Origin: Smittia aterrima
Lineage: Eukaryota; Arthropoda; Insecta; Diptera; Chironomidae
Reading direction: 5' to 3'
DNA length: 64,000 nt
Assembly: GCA_033063855.1 (NCBI GenBank)
Contig: CP093830.1
Location: 10,416,854-10,480,853 of the forward strand
The notes under the pieces are model-generated. The model searched no databases. It was not told the DNA's origin and saw nothing but the letters and a program-made list of their open reading frames with translations. Shown piece after piece: positions 1 through 14,700 of this stretch. The translations under genes were made by a program, and so were the position numbers. Within the stretch, counting starts at the first letter, position 1, and each line of letters begins with the position of its first letter.

Positions 1-3000
1 AATCGAGAAGGGAGAAAAAAAAAGGCGAAACAGATTGAGTTTCTTTAAAGTTTTTCTTTCCGTTTGACACGAGGGCAAAAGGAAAAGTTACACAAATGAA
101 TTTTTAATTGCATTTAGCCAAAGGAGACGAAGAAGGGAAAAGTTTGAAAAAGGTTTTTGACTCTTAGCGTTGCCGGATTCTTATTTGTGGAATTCACTGA
201 CTGTCACTCCACGTCGCAATTAAAAATCATTTCGGACTTTGACCCGATTTCCGCGTCATTTCCCGTTTCATTCGTTAAAAGCGAAAAAAAAGGAGAAAAG
301 TTAAATTAATGAATCAAAAGAGCAAAGTCTCATGGCAGACGTTCAAGAAATGCTTAATCGCTTCCTCGAAGTAGAGATTAAAATCATAATCAAGACGATG
401 AAAGCAAGAAATTAACTTTCTGATTAACGAGCGATAATTGCTTCAACATATTTTCCGACATTCTCCTTTTATATGATCGCATTTTCCACCCTTGCGCACC
501 TGAAGAATTTTCACGTATTAAACATTTAACATCATCATCAGTCGCGGGAATCCACCACCGTCGCGAGATTCGAGACTTCCTTACATTGTTTGCTTGCTTC
601 TCTTCTTTCAAGACGAGGCAGGCAGGAAGAAAAATTTGTTTGTTATCACATCAAACACTGTTTACATTCATCCACGTTGCTGCCGGCGCTTGCTCTCTCA
701 ATTTCACGAATGTTTTATGCTTCAATTCGCTCCTCTCCAATGCTTCGCTAAACGTTGAAACATTCTTCAATCTCCACATCGTCTCCCATTTCTCGTTGCT
801 CTGCCACTCCAAACGGATGCAAATCAATTTTCGTGCGGTTAAATAATTCTTGTCAAAGCATAGATTTGATCCACCAAAGTGAATTGATAATTGAAAGTGC
901 TTATCATTGTCATTAGCGAATATATTCATCATTCGATATCAACTCGCCGTCACGGATATTCTTTTGTGAGTGATGCCGAGAATGGCAAAGGCAAAAGTTA
1001 TAAAAAGTGGTCATTAAGATAAAAGCTGAATATATTGATGATGTGATACACGAGAACCGTTCACATGTGAATGAAAGAAAGAAAGAAATTATATTGAAGT
1101 ATAGATGAGAAGGCAAACACACACAACCAGTGGAGTTCGCTTGTGAAAGAAACGAGAAGAAAAAGTCATTATACAAGAATATATCGCTGGATAAAAAGAA
1201 TGAAATAAGAAGTTCTGTAAATACGCAAGTGAAAGAAATTTTCAAGAAATTTTTTTTTGCACGTCGGAGGGTTTGGAAACAAATTTTTTTTTCTCCGTTT
1301 TTCCTTGTAAGCGAGAGAAAAGTGTACACCCGAACCTCGTGTGACTGCTTGTGCTAAAGTGTGGCTCCTGATAAAAACGAGAAGTGAATCGCGCTTTTTC
1401 CTCTTTGGAATAAATTTGTTTAAGGAAGATCTTTGGGAATAAATTGAGGAGCGTTGATGATGATGAAATGCTTCGTCGTTTTGAACGGATATGCTAATGC
1501 AGTATAGACAGCAAATTATAAATTGCTTTCTACGTTAGTCGGTGAGTTGAGTTTCGTCTTGTATCAATCATTCAAGTGCATCGTTAAATCGTGATTTCGT
1601 GATACGTCTCGCGGCCTAAACTTTGAAACTTGGCAAAGAAGACTTTGCGAAAGAAATTTAACACGAAAAGAAGTCTTGAGTGTGTCGTGGGCTCTCCTTC
1701 CTCTCTGTCTGTGTGTCTGATGCAAACTGACTCGAAAGAAGACATAGAAGTGTATCAATGACCTTCTTATAAACAAAGTTTTTGACATTTTCAGCTGCTT
1801 CTTTCCCGTTGAATTCATTCAGCTTCAGCTCACTCGTTTTTAATTATTTAACTTGTGACTTCACAAATGATAATTGAAAAACGGTTCTTTAATAAAATTA
1901 ACAAAATTGAACGTGCCATTAAACAATTTTTTGAGCTTTTTTCACACTATCCGCAACCGCCGCACTGCCGTTTCATGGACCAGAAAAATTAATTTAATTT
2001 AATTCTCGATTATTCTTTTTTTTTGGGGTTACACATTGATGCGACGAGGCAATTGAGCTTGTGAAACTGCAGTCTTCAAAGTGCTGAAAATTGTTTTGGG
2101 CAATTCTGTTTTAATGAACCTCCGTCGCCTCGTCTCTCTCATCCATTGTTCTTTGACCGAGTAAGCGTAAAAAAAGAGCTCTGGTCTGCTCGAGCCACAC
2201 CGACCGAGCATTCAAAAAAAAATGAAGTGGAAACAACGAGAATGAGATTTTTCATAATTATTTTCAACAAGCGAGAATTAAATTCAAACAATGCCACTGA
2301 AAATGTCATAACAAGACACATTGCAGCATAAATTATAAATTTATGCAAATTCTCCTGCTCTCGTGTAATTCTCAGCAATTTTTTGTTTCGCTTTTTAATT
2401 GTCTGCTTTATTCTCTCGTTGCTATAATTATTTTGGGCTCAAGAGCTCGGCTGTTGCTCTTGCCGTTGGATCGTGGAAATTATTCTCGCACTTCGGGGAT
2501 TTATGATAATTTAAAATGCTGAGAGAGTGTCGCAAACGATGTTCTGTGACAGTTTTTACAAAAGCCGCTTTTGTTCTCAACAAGGTCGAAGCTTCGCATG
2601 ACCTTTCAATCTCGTCTTAATTTAATTAGAATTTGTTTTTAATAAAGACGAGTTCTAGAGAGAGAAAGAAGAGCACTTTGATATCGAGAACTGAGCGATA
2701 CACTTAAGAATGATAAGGAGTGGAAATTCGATGAGCACCTTTGATCGTCTTGAGAAATCCGAATCAAGCTTCGATGACTTTTTGGTAATTTGAGCACAAC
2801 AGCTGCTTCTTGCTCAATGAATCAAAGTTATTCAACGATTAATCCACTGAGATGTTGAATTACCATGGTTCGAATTGTTAACACGAAACCAACAAAATTA
2901 GACGAAACTTAACTGTTTGATTTGTAGAATTGAGATTGAAGTTGGAAAATAATCGTAAAACGTGAGACTAATGGCACAGACGTGAAAAATATATTTTTTT

Positions 3001-6000
3001 TCTTCCTCTTTTGCTGCTGCTGCTTTCGCAATTTATGTCACTTTGAAATCAAGAGCAGTTTCGTTGCGATTTTTATTAGGTCAACGAGGCTCCTTAGTTT
3101 CTTTTGCACCGCCCTCGCCTTTCAATAAAACTTTTACCAAAAAGATTTGTTCGCTTTTATGGGTTTAGTCTCAAGACTTTCCTTGGAAGTTTTCCTTCGA
3201 CTCGATGTGAATGTTTATAGAAAATTTCAATTTCCTCATTTTGTTTATTGCATTTTTGATGAGAAAACTTTCTCATAATCTAAGAAATAAAATTTCATCC
3301 TTCCGAGAGCTTCTCGGAGAAGAAAAGTTAAATGAATTTTTAAAGTTTGCATTAAACAACCGTAAATTAGTTTTAAACGTCACTCGCAATACTAAAGAAT
3401 AACGAGATGACTACAACAACATTTAACGACTTCGAGACGCTTGGTTAGAACATCGTAATTATGGTTCGCCATTGCCTCAAGAAGTTTCCGGACAATCTCA
3501 ATTCACCTAAAAATAAAATTTTATTTCCACTCTCTGGTATCGTCAAGACCAAAGCTAAGAATGGAAATATCACAAGTTCAGACTCAGACAACCGGAGAGA
3601 ACGGACCAATGGATATATTTTATTACCGTTATGTCATGAAAGCTAAAAACTAACCAACATCATGAGAATAATCACCCAACAAACGTTTATTTCGATAGTT
3701 CTTCTCTTCACAACCAAAGACTCGAGTCTGTCGTCTCTGTGTGGGACCGAAATGCAATTGTAACTTTTTCTTTTCTTAACCACACTGGACGAACAAGAGT
3801 GTGGAAGGGAGAGAGAGAATTGAGGAAAAAGTTTTACTTGTTCTGCTTGTGGACGACTAAGCCAACAGCATAAAATCATTGAGATAAAGTTAAAGCATAA
3901 TATCATTAATTCAATTCCGACATTCAGAGACATAAAATTAATTCCTGAACTTAATTAATTAAAACTTTGTTCTTCACTTGATTCGATCTCATTTTATTGT
4001 GTTTTTGTCTTATAAGAAAAACACTCAATACAAACTGATCTGTGAACCTGCAGATATTTGAGTGTAGACGCAATGGCAATCGACAGCTGAGTAAGCTGAG
4101 AACGTAAAGGAATTGCAATGCTTTGTTGAAGCATTAGAACGTTGAGAGATCTTCAACATTGACGATGTTTTGATGAGGAAAACAAAAACAAGCTGAGAGA
4201 GAGTAAACAATCAGATGATTTTAGATCATTGCGATAAAAAATGTTTTTTCTGTTATCACTTTTTATGTTCTCGCAAATAAATCCTCGCTTGGACTGGAAT
4301 TTCCATTAAAATCTCCAATAGCTTAGCTGAAAGCTCGAACACATCAAAATTTCAATTTTGATAAACCAACAAAATCCGATTGTACTTCAATTTAAATCTC
4401 GCAACTTTCGATAGAATATTAAAACTTTTTGCAGTTTAATAAAAAAATTATTTCGTTTCGAAAGAAAAGTAAAACAAAACGGGAAATGTTTATTTTAGTA
4501 ATTAAAGATATCATCTCTACGAGTTAATTAAGAAAGCAAACACAAACGAAAGAGAAAAGTTCTTGAAAAGGATTCTGCGATTACAGCCAGCAGTTCATTT
4601 GAAATTCTTTTTAATTGTTCGATATTTATCTTCGCCGAGGAAAAAGCTTCTTCAAAGATTTTTCTTTAAATTATCGATCAGCGAGAACTTTTCTTCCGCA
4701 ATATCATCAACTCAATTATATTGTTCGCTTAAAATATTCGAGCAATTAGTAAGAATTCTCGTTCGCTTTATGCGAAAAAGTTTTCTCTTAATGTTTCTGT
4801 TCCTCTTTGAGATTTAACGATTTGGAAGACTTTAATTATTTATGAAATTTATGCTCGACTGAAACGACTTTTCGGTCACATAATGAAGCCGATTCAAGCA
4901 CATTTCAATTTATCGCGCGCTCTACCATTTTCCTTGGAACGGGAATGCGAGACGAAAAAAAATATTAAAGGAAGAAGGTAGAAAATATTAATAAAATAAA
5001 TTCAGTTGTTAAATTTAACGAGAAGCAGAGTTTTCTTCAATTTTATGAAGTTTTTCTTTCTTCCTTTTACGACTTCAAACCTCGCACTTTTCATTCAAAC
5101 GAGATTGCTTTCATTAGATTCCTTAACTTTACTGCTCATGACGGAGTTTCTTTCGAGAAAATTTGATTGCTCGTAATTGCCCATTACGAATTAAAAGGTT
5201 CATAAAGGAAAGCAAGTTTTGACAGATTTTATTTTGTTGGTTGCGAAGAAGTTCATTAGAATAAAGTTTCTTAATGTTGAGAATTTCAAAGCTTTAAGAA
5301 GCAGCTGCTGGCATTGTAATTTCTCTTTGGTTTATTTGAGAATTTACTTTAAGTGTCTGGGGAGTTTCCACTTATTCCGTCACCAACTTTAAGGGAGACC
5401 GAGTAATGCCAGTTCATCTTAATTTAAAACGTAAAAGCTTCTCAATGAATCAAATGAAAGCTTTCAATTTAGCTTCTTATGATACAGTTTCAGTTTCAAT
5501 TTGAATAAGTTATTTCCAAGTGCAGCATTCTATAATCAGATTGTCTTCTTTGAAACATTAAGTTTGTGATAGAATTTATTACAAAAGAATTCGCAATTTC
5601 ATTGTTTGTTCTTCCACTGACATGAGAAATCATGAAAAACTCAATTTCCTGTGAAATTTATAAAATCGAGTAGATGATAACTCAATCTTTGCTCGAATGT
5701 TTGCATTTTTTACCCTCAGCCAACGAAGGGATAAAGATGAATGTCAGAAAGGGATGAATGCAGGATATGAAAAATCAAAGCAAATCGCAATGACGCTTCG
5801 ATTTGATATAAACACTGGAGGCATATTACGAGAGAGAGAGATTTAGAGGATATGTGTTCAGTCCCTCGTAAGACTTCTCTACGAAAGGTCACTTTTTAAG
5901 CTGAGGAAAGGTGACTGAAACTTCTGGAAAGAAAATTGCTTTCCTCGTTTGTTATTTAAGGACATTTCACAACATCGCTTGCTTTTGCCGAACGCTCGCT

Positions 6001-8593
6001 CGGTGATTCAATAAATTTCAATTTGTTTTGTGATGTCGCTCTGCTTGTTGACTACGAAATTGCTCGAGCAAAAGGTACATACTCGTCTCTTGAAAGAGGA
6101 AAATGGAAAATGCTTCGCGAAGCACATTTCTCTCCTTTCGAGTCTGTTTTTTGTGAACGTCAACAAAATGTTACACTGCCAAGAACTGATTCCAAAAAAT
6201 GTTACACGGAAGCCTTCCTGTCGCCCGCATGCGATGTCACATGAAACTCGCTACAATATTATATTTTGAGGTACGCAATAAACTCACAATTTATATGCAA
6301 ATCGACGGAGTAAATTTTGGGGTTTCGTGCAAGGAAAATTTGCGGAAAACTGTTATTGCCTTCTGTCACTGCAGATGATTGTCTCACTGATCTGTCTTTT
6401 ATCAATCGTAGAAGTTGTTTCGTGCAAAGTGATCTACTTCAGATGATGATAGAAAACAGACTTTGTGAATGCGAAAAGTTTGAATAACTTTACACGGTAA
6501 ACTTTTTGAATAGTTTTGAGAGTGAAATTGACATTCTTCTTCCTCGTAAATCCAACAAATTACACATTAAACAATTTGATCCTTCTCAATGTTTAAGGCA
6601 AAGTCTGCTTATTGGCTCAACGCTCATTAGTTTTGTTATTAATATTTTAATTGGTTATTCGAGAAAGTTTAGTAATTGGCACTATAAAGTTAAAATTTTC
6701 ATCAAAACTTTCAAAATTGAATTTATTTCGTCACTTACAAAACTTCTCTTCAATTCATCTCACTTTGAAAACAAGTTTCAAATAGAATCTAAATAAGTTT
6801 TTTAACTCTCAAGTTTCTCACTTCAACATCATTCAATTTAAGGCTCAATCAAAAGTCTTGTTAAACTTTAATGGAAACATGTCCATCTTCGTTATCTTTC
6901 GCAACAGCAACCGCCTAGTTTTCGATTGTGGCAAAGAGATAATGAAACGATATCAATGCATAATTCATGACTTTTCCTCCCCAATCATCCTGAGCCGAAA
7001 TGATTATTCAACCAATCAATGATTTGCATAATTCGATGAAATAAATTACAGATAAAATATTAAATTTCCTCCATCATAGACTCAATTATTGATATCATAA
7101 TTTTTCCGGTGAACGAGCGAACGGCTTTTGAACACGAAAACTCGTTATCAGTTAACAATCGCAGCGGGAAGGAAGTTTCGATCGAACGCCTCCATTTTCA
7201 TGTGTCCCCCTCTCCCATTAGAAAGTCAATAATATCATTTGTGTAAACGCTCGTATGCATGAGCTCACAGCGATAGCAGCAAGTCGATAAATAAATTCTG
7301 TTTATCATTCGGTTGGTTAATCACTCTTGAGCTGTAGAAGGAGAGAACATAATAAGGTTTCGATGTAGGTCCAATTGTTCGTTGGCCCGGAAAACTTTCA
7401 GGACTTTTTTCGACAGGCCGCATTAAGCTAATTTATAGGAAAATATTGTTTGATTTGTGATTCCGAGTATCTGGCTCATGTGAGATGTTATAAAGTCAAA
7501 TTGCGAGTAAACGCGCCGTATGATTCTGGGAAACGAAGTACATAAACGTTATTGATAAGGATGATTGGAGAATTGTATCGAAAACTGATTATGCGAAGCC
7601 TCGAGGCAACTAAAAATATTCTCAGATATCTTGTGATATGTATCTAGGGACCGTAACTTAGTTTGTGTTCAGAACATTTAAAGCAACATGAACTTTAAAG
7701 AACAAAGGAATTTTTGTAAATATTTTCATCAAGAAATTAAATTACAAACACTTGTTAACTATTTGATAGTTGAAATGTGCTATTTTTTAATAAAATGCAA
7801 TCAAAACTTCACACGCAAATATAACAAAAGTTTAATTGAAAAATTTTAAACTCATTGAGCGAGTTTCATTTCAACGTTGAGCCATCTCTAACGCAACAAT
7901 TTAATTTAAAACTTTTCCGAATTCTTCAATTCGAGAGAAATTTATTGTTGGACGTTTCTCTGTTAAAACCAATTTTTTTTCAAGCTGCTTAGCAAATTAA
8001 ATTAAACTGCAGATGTTAAGCGCTTAATCCAATTTTCATTAAATTATCACTTCATTTCCCTTCGTCGCGAGTGCACAATGATGCGAAATCACGAGCCTTA
8101 ATTCAATTTCGCTTAAAAGCTTTTTTTCACACAACTTTCTATTAAAGTCACAAATAATGAGAAATTTCCATGCTTTCGAAAAACAATTTTTTATCCTTTA
8201 AAATTAAATGGAAATGCTGCTGGTCCTTGGTGCGCATTACATCGCAATTTAGTGCTTGAAGCAGGAAAAATGTGATTGAAGCGATTTATGTAAACTCGAG
8301 CGAATAAAGCTTTTTTTTCTCTGACACACAAGATTTGTGTAACTCGGGAAAATGCGACACATACACACACTGAGCTCAATTGAAAAGAGAGTGAAAAAAC
8401 ATTTATTTATTGTGGGGAAACAGCCGAGTCGGGGAATAAAAATGGAAATAAATTCAATTTGCGGTATTATGTTGGCAAAGGGAGTGAGAGACGACACGAT
8501 CATTCGAGTGATGTATAAAATAATTGACAAATATTTGCTCTGCATTTAATTCAACTAGATATTTATTCAGACTTCTCTTCTATCTTCTTTCAG
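1..8593. other. Non-coding region left of the cadherin gene
   Basis: I find no supported coding gene here. Open frames are short, lack recognisable domains and look like chance frames in AT-rich DNA. The stretch may include upstream 5' untranslated exons and regulatory DNA of the cadherin gene, because the cadherin start codon lies in an exon preceded by a strong splice acceptor at 8593. A donor-like GTGAGT at about 1542 could end such an upstream exon, but nothing proves it. Short purine runs (for example GA repeats near 5830) are present, with no transposon ends or tandem arrays. Confidence 0.5.
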
Positions 8594-8750
8594 AGCCTTC
8601 AATCTGATGTGGCAGTGCTTTAAACTGCTCGATGTTGTGACACAGTAATTGAGTAGTAAAAAGGAACAGTCGACCATAAACTGAGAGCGAAAGGAAAGCC
8701 GCTGAGACGGAGAAGCAATTTAAATTCCTCTATACGTCAACGACTTCGCA
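8594..8750 (+). other. Probable 5' UTR part of cadherin exon carrying the start codon
   Basis: A long pyrimidine tract followed by CAG at 8591-8593 is an excellent 3' splice site, so the exon with the cadherin ATG probably begins at 8594 and an untranslated exon lies further upstream. The segment contains a small upstream frame (8607-8648, 13 codons plus stop) that could dampen translation of the main frame. The alternative is a promoter immediately upstream of the ATG, but no TATA box is visible. Confidence 0.45.
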
Positions 8751-11700
8751 ATGAATCAACACGGGACGAGTTTGCTTTTATTGCTGACTGCTTTATTTAC
8801 TATCAAAAATTGTAAGTAGAAGAGACTTCTCTCTCAAACTTGACGATCTTATTATCTTGAGGCAAAAAGCTTTTCCTGAGATGTTTAAGTTTATTTATTC
8901 GCATCGCCATGATTCCGTCGCTAAAAGTTCAAAGTTCAAGGATGCGTAAAAAGGACTCTAGCAGAGGAGAAACTAAGATGTTTACTTTTGTCATTAAAAA
9001 GGTTGACGCACCTTCTCGTTTCCGTCCCGTCCCTAATCAAGACACTTTGATGGCAAAAATTATTTAACAATTCTCCACCTCGAATGTTTACATTCTTTCT
9101 GAGCTTTCATGCTTGAGAAGGGAAACCGAAGAGATTCGAGAGCTTCCTGAAGAACCAAATTAAACAAATCAACATTGTCAAGGATCTCAATTAATCGAAA
9201 GAAATGCTTCGAGCGTAAGTTCTCTGAGAATGACAAAATATTTGCAAGGTAACAAAGTTTTCCTTCTGAAGACTTTCGAACGATGATTGAAGTCAAAACT
9301 TTCTAATTTAATAAGCTAAACTTTATCAGTCACTTGTTCTCAAAGTTTCTCCAAGAAACACGGAGAATTTTCAATATTACACTTTGAAATTAAATTAGTT
9401 AAAATTTCTTCAAAGAAATTTATTTTCGTTCTTCGAAAAATTAAATAAAACGAAGAAAATTTAATTGCATAGTTACAACGCAACTCCCAACACTCTTCTC
9501 ACTCCGAATCATTCAACAAATATCATTGAAAGCTTCTCTCAATTCACATTCAACGGCACAAATCGAAAATTCCAAACAAACACTCAAAACAACATTTTTA
9601 CGGTCCCCGGATTAAGCAACAGCAGAGAAGACGAAAAATCCCTCAGTTGATTTGAAATTCGTATTTCGGAAATTTTTCCTCGCTCGAATATAAAGCTCTT
9701 GCTGGCTTGGCTTGTGTTGTTGTGTTCGGCAGAAGAAATCTCAATTCACTATTCCTTCTGATAAACATGCTACGCTCTACAGACGTATGGCGTACAAAAG
9801 CACATATGTTGGAAATAAATTTTCGGATTTATGTGTGAGCTTGGCTTTTGGGAAAAGCGGGCACAGAAGCCGACTCAGAAAATTGTTTAAAACATTGGTG
9901 TGAAAAGGAGTGAAAGTTCTTTTCTCTGTTTCATTTTTCGACAGCAATTCAGCTTAGATGAGAATTCCTTTCAGGATATTTTGAAGTCTAGGAAAGCTCT
10001 GATTTGACTTTTTAAGCTTCTTCTTGAAAAGAGAGATTCAAGTGAGGAAAAGAAAGAAATTCTTTCCTCGCGACTTTTTTTTTGTTTTTGTTCATTAGCT
10101 GCGAAGCAAAACATCTGCTTTGAGCTTGGCTCTTTTCAAGAGAAGGGAAAGGCTGGGAGTTGTGCAATTAAATCATTTCTGGGTTAATCTTTGAAATGGA
10201 AAAGATGTAAATAAAAGGATAAAGGGTTCCACTCGAGCATTCGAAAAGGAAAGTTCCCAAAAGAGACCTCCCGTCCCTCGACAAGGCGTCGAAGAAAAGT
10301 GCCAGGGAAACTTATCCTTCGATACCGTTTGCTTATATCTGACCCTCGAGAATTCCTCGAATAAAAATAATAATAATTGGCGCTTCTTCCTAGAACAAAC
10401 ATCTCAAGATAAGCAATAACACAGCCAGATACTTCCATAAATATTATCGTAAACGAATTTCCACTCCTCGCCTTGCCAAATCATGCTGAGGATTTCTACA
10501 TTAAATATTTACGAAACATAATAAATTATCATTAATGTCTTCACCTTCGCCGAATAAAAAAGAAGAATTTATGATTTCAAAAACAACAAGGAAGGCAGAG
10601 GCGCGAGAGATGAGATAATGCTTTCTTAAAATGAAAATTTACTGCTTTTCAAATTCGCATTGCATAATTTCATATTTTCATTTCGTTTTCTTCGCTTATT
10701 TTCAGCTTTGGGAGAGGTAAATCTTCCGCCGATCTTCACACAGGATATGAATAATTTAGCTCTCTCGGAGACAACACCTTTAAACTCGATAGTTTACCGA
10801 CTTGAGGGTTACGATCCCGAAGGTGGAAACGTGACTTTTGGGCTGATTGGCTCAGATAACTTCGAAGTCAATCCCGTCACAGGCGACGTAAAGCTGATAA
10901 AGCTGCTAGATAGAGAGGTAATTAGGGTGTCAAACAGAAGTTGAATGAAAACATTCTGACAGCTTCTTCTCGTTACAGACACAAGACACATTATCATTTC
11001 TAGTATCCATTAAAGATAAAGTTAGTGAATCAGGCGATTCTGCCAACGATAATTTCGTGAAAGTGCCAATCAGTATAATTATTCTCGATGAGAATGATAA
11101 TCCGCCAGAGTTTCAAAATGTAAGTCAAGGGAGAAAGAGTTTGTTGTCTTGCGATTACGTTTGTTGCCAGTGGAATTAAAATCAATTTGATCGAAAGTAC
11201 TCAAGACAGAGAGATTAATAGAGAACCCCAATTAGAGACATTTCAGGCTAAGGCTTTATTTTAAAATGGAGAGCTCGTAGAGAAAACGTTCATTAATTTG
11301 GGGAATGGATTCGAATGTTAGTAATCCACTCAAAATTTCCATTCATTTTTCGTTGAAGTGAATTTCCATTTATTCTGCATTTGCAATCGTGAACTGATCA
11401 ATTGTCGAACGCTTGAATTTTGTATCTCCATTAATCGACGATATAAAGCTCTCATGTTAATTATCTCTTATTTATTTTCCATTCTCAAATTTGAGTCGAA
11501 ATTTTGTAGTCTCGACATTTAAAATGTGGCGAGGCGAATTTTCAATTTCAAATGTTTGCGAGTGGAATTTAATTAATGAGACTGCCGCCCACGGTAAGTG
11601 GATCTATGTTAAAAGCTTTCTGGCCTGGGCGCTTTTATACGATCACAAAAGCCCCGCTGGCGACACAGCGACAAAAGCAGAATGAAATAATAGAATGACA

Positions 11701-14700
11701 AACTCGAAAACAATTTTTTTCTGGCTTCGTCCTTTCTCATTTCACGGTATTTTTATGTACATTTTAATTGGATCTCAAACCAGGTGCCATACGAGACTGT
11801 CGTCAGCGAGGACGCTGCTATCGGGACAACAGTATTTGATAAAATTTTAATTACCGATCGCGACGCTGCCGGCGAAAATTTAGATGTGGTTTGCGTAGCA
11901 GAAAGCCAGGGCGAGACGGCTTGCGAAATGTTCGCAGTTGAAGTCCTGGAGAGTCATCAGGATCGACTGAGAGCGGCACTCGTACTCAAGCAGAAATTAG
12001 ATTATAACGAGAATATGATTTTCCACATCCCGATGTTTACATCCGATGGAGTTTTTAATGCAACAGCAAGTTTGGAAGTTCGAGTACTTGACGTACAGAA
12101 TAGTCCGCCGGTGTTTCAAGGTTCACACGCGACAATCATCAGTGAGGACAGTCCAATTGGAACGCTAGTGCTTACACTGCAAGCTCGAGACGGAGACAAA
12201 GGTGCACCAAGAAAAATCGTCTACGACCTCATCTCAAATCCGATGGATTATTTCCTGGTGGATTCGAAAAGCGGAGAGCTTAGAACGGCAAAGCCATTAG
12301 ATAAAGAAGAGCTTCCCGAAGCTAGCGGCGTAATCACGTTAGTCGTGCGGGCAAGGGAAGTAGTGGATGGCGTTCCAAGCAATGACGCTTCATCATCAAC
12401 GACGACAAAAGTTTCTATAACGATACGTGATGTGAATGACGTTCCACCCACGTTCAATCAAAAAGAGTATTACGTTTCCATCCCGGAAAATACTCCGGTT
12501 GGAACACCTTTGCCTTTGAACATCATTGTCGATGATCCTGATGTGGGACAGAATTCGGTCTTTTCGCTTCGTCTCGACGATTCCATTGTGGCCGAAATGT
12601 TTGATATTGAACCAAAGCTGGTCACAGGTACATCACAGGTCAGCATTCGAGTGGCTAATGGTTCTCTAGATTATGAGAATGTAAATCAACGTAAATTTAT
12701 TGTGTTGATCTACGCTGAGGAAACATTGACGAACCCAAAGCTCTCGTCAACTGCTACACTCACAGTTTCAATCACTGACGTCAATGACAATTTTCCTCAG
12801 TTCGATCAAGAGTCATATAGCGCAACTGTGTCAGAAACGGCTAGTCCCGGACAGTTTATCACAACAATCACAGCGAGCGATATGGACTCGGGAGCTTTAG
12901 GAGACCAAGGCATTCGATATACTTTGAATGGAACAGGTGCAGAGCTTTTCAAAGTTGATCCTATTACTGGAACCATCACAGTGGCTGATTGTCCCAGAGA
13001 CTTAAATCGGAAGAAACGTCAAGAGAACGATATCGAATATCAAAATCATATCAAACGCGTCAATGTGACCCATCCGGGCGAATTTGGTATTCTAAACATC
13101 GACGTTGATTACACAACAGAGCCGAGCGATTTAATCACATATCAAGTAGAGCCTCAGGAGGATAATGAAACGATAAGAAAGGGAGAGCCTGGTCGGTTCC
13201 CTTGTCTCGACTACGAAAGTCAAACTGACTACTATCTCAACTACAAGGCCATCGATAATGAGGGTAAAGGTCAGGTGTCTGTAACATCTCTCAGGATTTC
13301 GGTCCACGATGCAAACGACTCGCCACCGAAGTGTGAAAGCTTAGTTTATCGTGCGACCTTGGACGAAGGCGCGATGTCGTTCGATGGTTCGGGGCTAACG
13401 ATCAAAGCGAGGGATGAAGACGTCTTATCGGAAATTACCTATCAGTAAGCGAGACAGGAACTTTAAAAGTTTCACAACGACAGAAAAGAGATTTCAATTC
13501 TAATAAAACTTCCTCTTCTCTTCCTTTTTCCGAACAGAATCATTGGCAGCGACATCGTTCTGCAAACTTTCGAAATTGATAAACGAACAGGACAATTGTT
13601 CATTAAGAAGGGAGCAACTTTAGACGTCAATCATTTAAATGGGGAAAGCATTGTTTTTAGTGTCGAGGTAAATTTAAAATGTATTCATGACATCTGTCGC
13701 CCTCCTTCATCTTAAACAAAGTGAATAAATCAAATAAATTAACATGAACTTCTCATTCATTGGAATTTATAGGCTTCAGATGGATTGTTCTCAACAATGT
13801 GCGATGTGAATATCACATTAAGAGATGTCAATAACCATGCACCAATGTTCACTCGAGCTCATTTTATAACGACGATTGAAGAAAATCTTCCGATAGGTGA
13901 GAATGACATTTCAATTTCTAAAGCTTCGTAACGACGTCAATGATCATTTGATGAAAATAAACGATTGAAATAGAAACTTCTCAGTTGTTTTCCTCTCGAA
14001 ATTCAATAGAAGAGTTTGAGTTCTTTTAACGAGCATCCATGAAGCTATCAATTCTCAAACAAACTTTCCCAAAATTCAAGCTTCAAATTACAATTCAAGA
14101 AACACAATCGAGTGTCATAAATTGTGATATCAACTTCATTGTTTCGTTATCTCGCCAAACAGGAACTCGAGTCGAAGAACTGAATGCAACGGATCTCGAT
14201 ACAGGCGAGAATGCAGAAATTATTTACAACATACAACACGGAAGCTTCAATGACTTTCATATCGACAATCGCACCGGAGTGATTACGATTGCAAAGCCAT
14301 TGGATTACGATATTCGTAAAACTTACTCGTTGGAGATTGTAGCATCGGACAAAGGCATCCCAAGCTTATCTGGAACGGCAACCATGACAATCAATGTTGT
14401 GAATAGCAATGATAAGGCTCCTTACTTCACTCCGACCACCCAACGTTCGGAAATCAGTGAAGACGCTGAAATTGGCACATTCGTACACAAATTGACAGCA
14501 AACGATCCCGACATCACGTCAATCGAACTATTGGAGTTTGCATGGGACGAAAAGCTTACGACAGCTGTGAGCGAAGATGGAACTGAAGTGCCCGACTCCC
14601 ATGTGTTTGGAGAGTACTTTGCCATCGACAAGACTGGCAGTGTGACAGTTAATAAAAGGCTTCGCCGTGATTTATTTGCGGTCAGTTTATTGAATGTTCA

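Noticed and set aside
1130..1357. 75-codon Lys/Phe-rich frame in the left flank
   Set aside because: Composition is that of A/T-run DNA, it has no domain, and the first codon is not a convincing ATG context. At most it is untranslated exon.
2860..2885. tRNA B-box-like GGTTCGAATT
   Set aside because: The following bases do not complete a B box or a T-arm, and no A box or acceptor stem pairs with it.
14039..14162. Upstream part of the open frame before cadherin exon 7
   Set aside because: It is intron sequence that happens to be open. A CAG acceptor at 14160-14162 joins the previous exon in frame to GTRVEELNATDLD, which is normal cadherin sequence.
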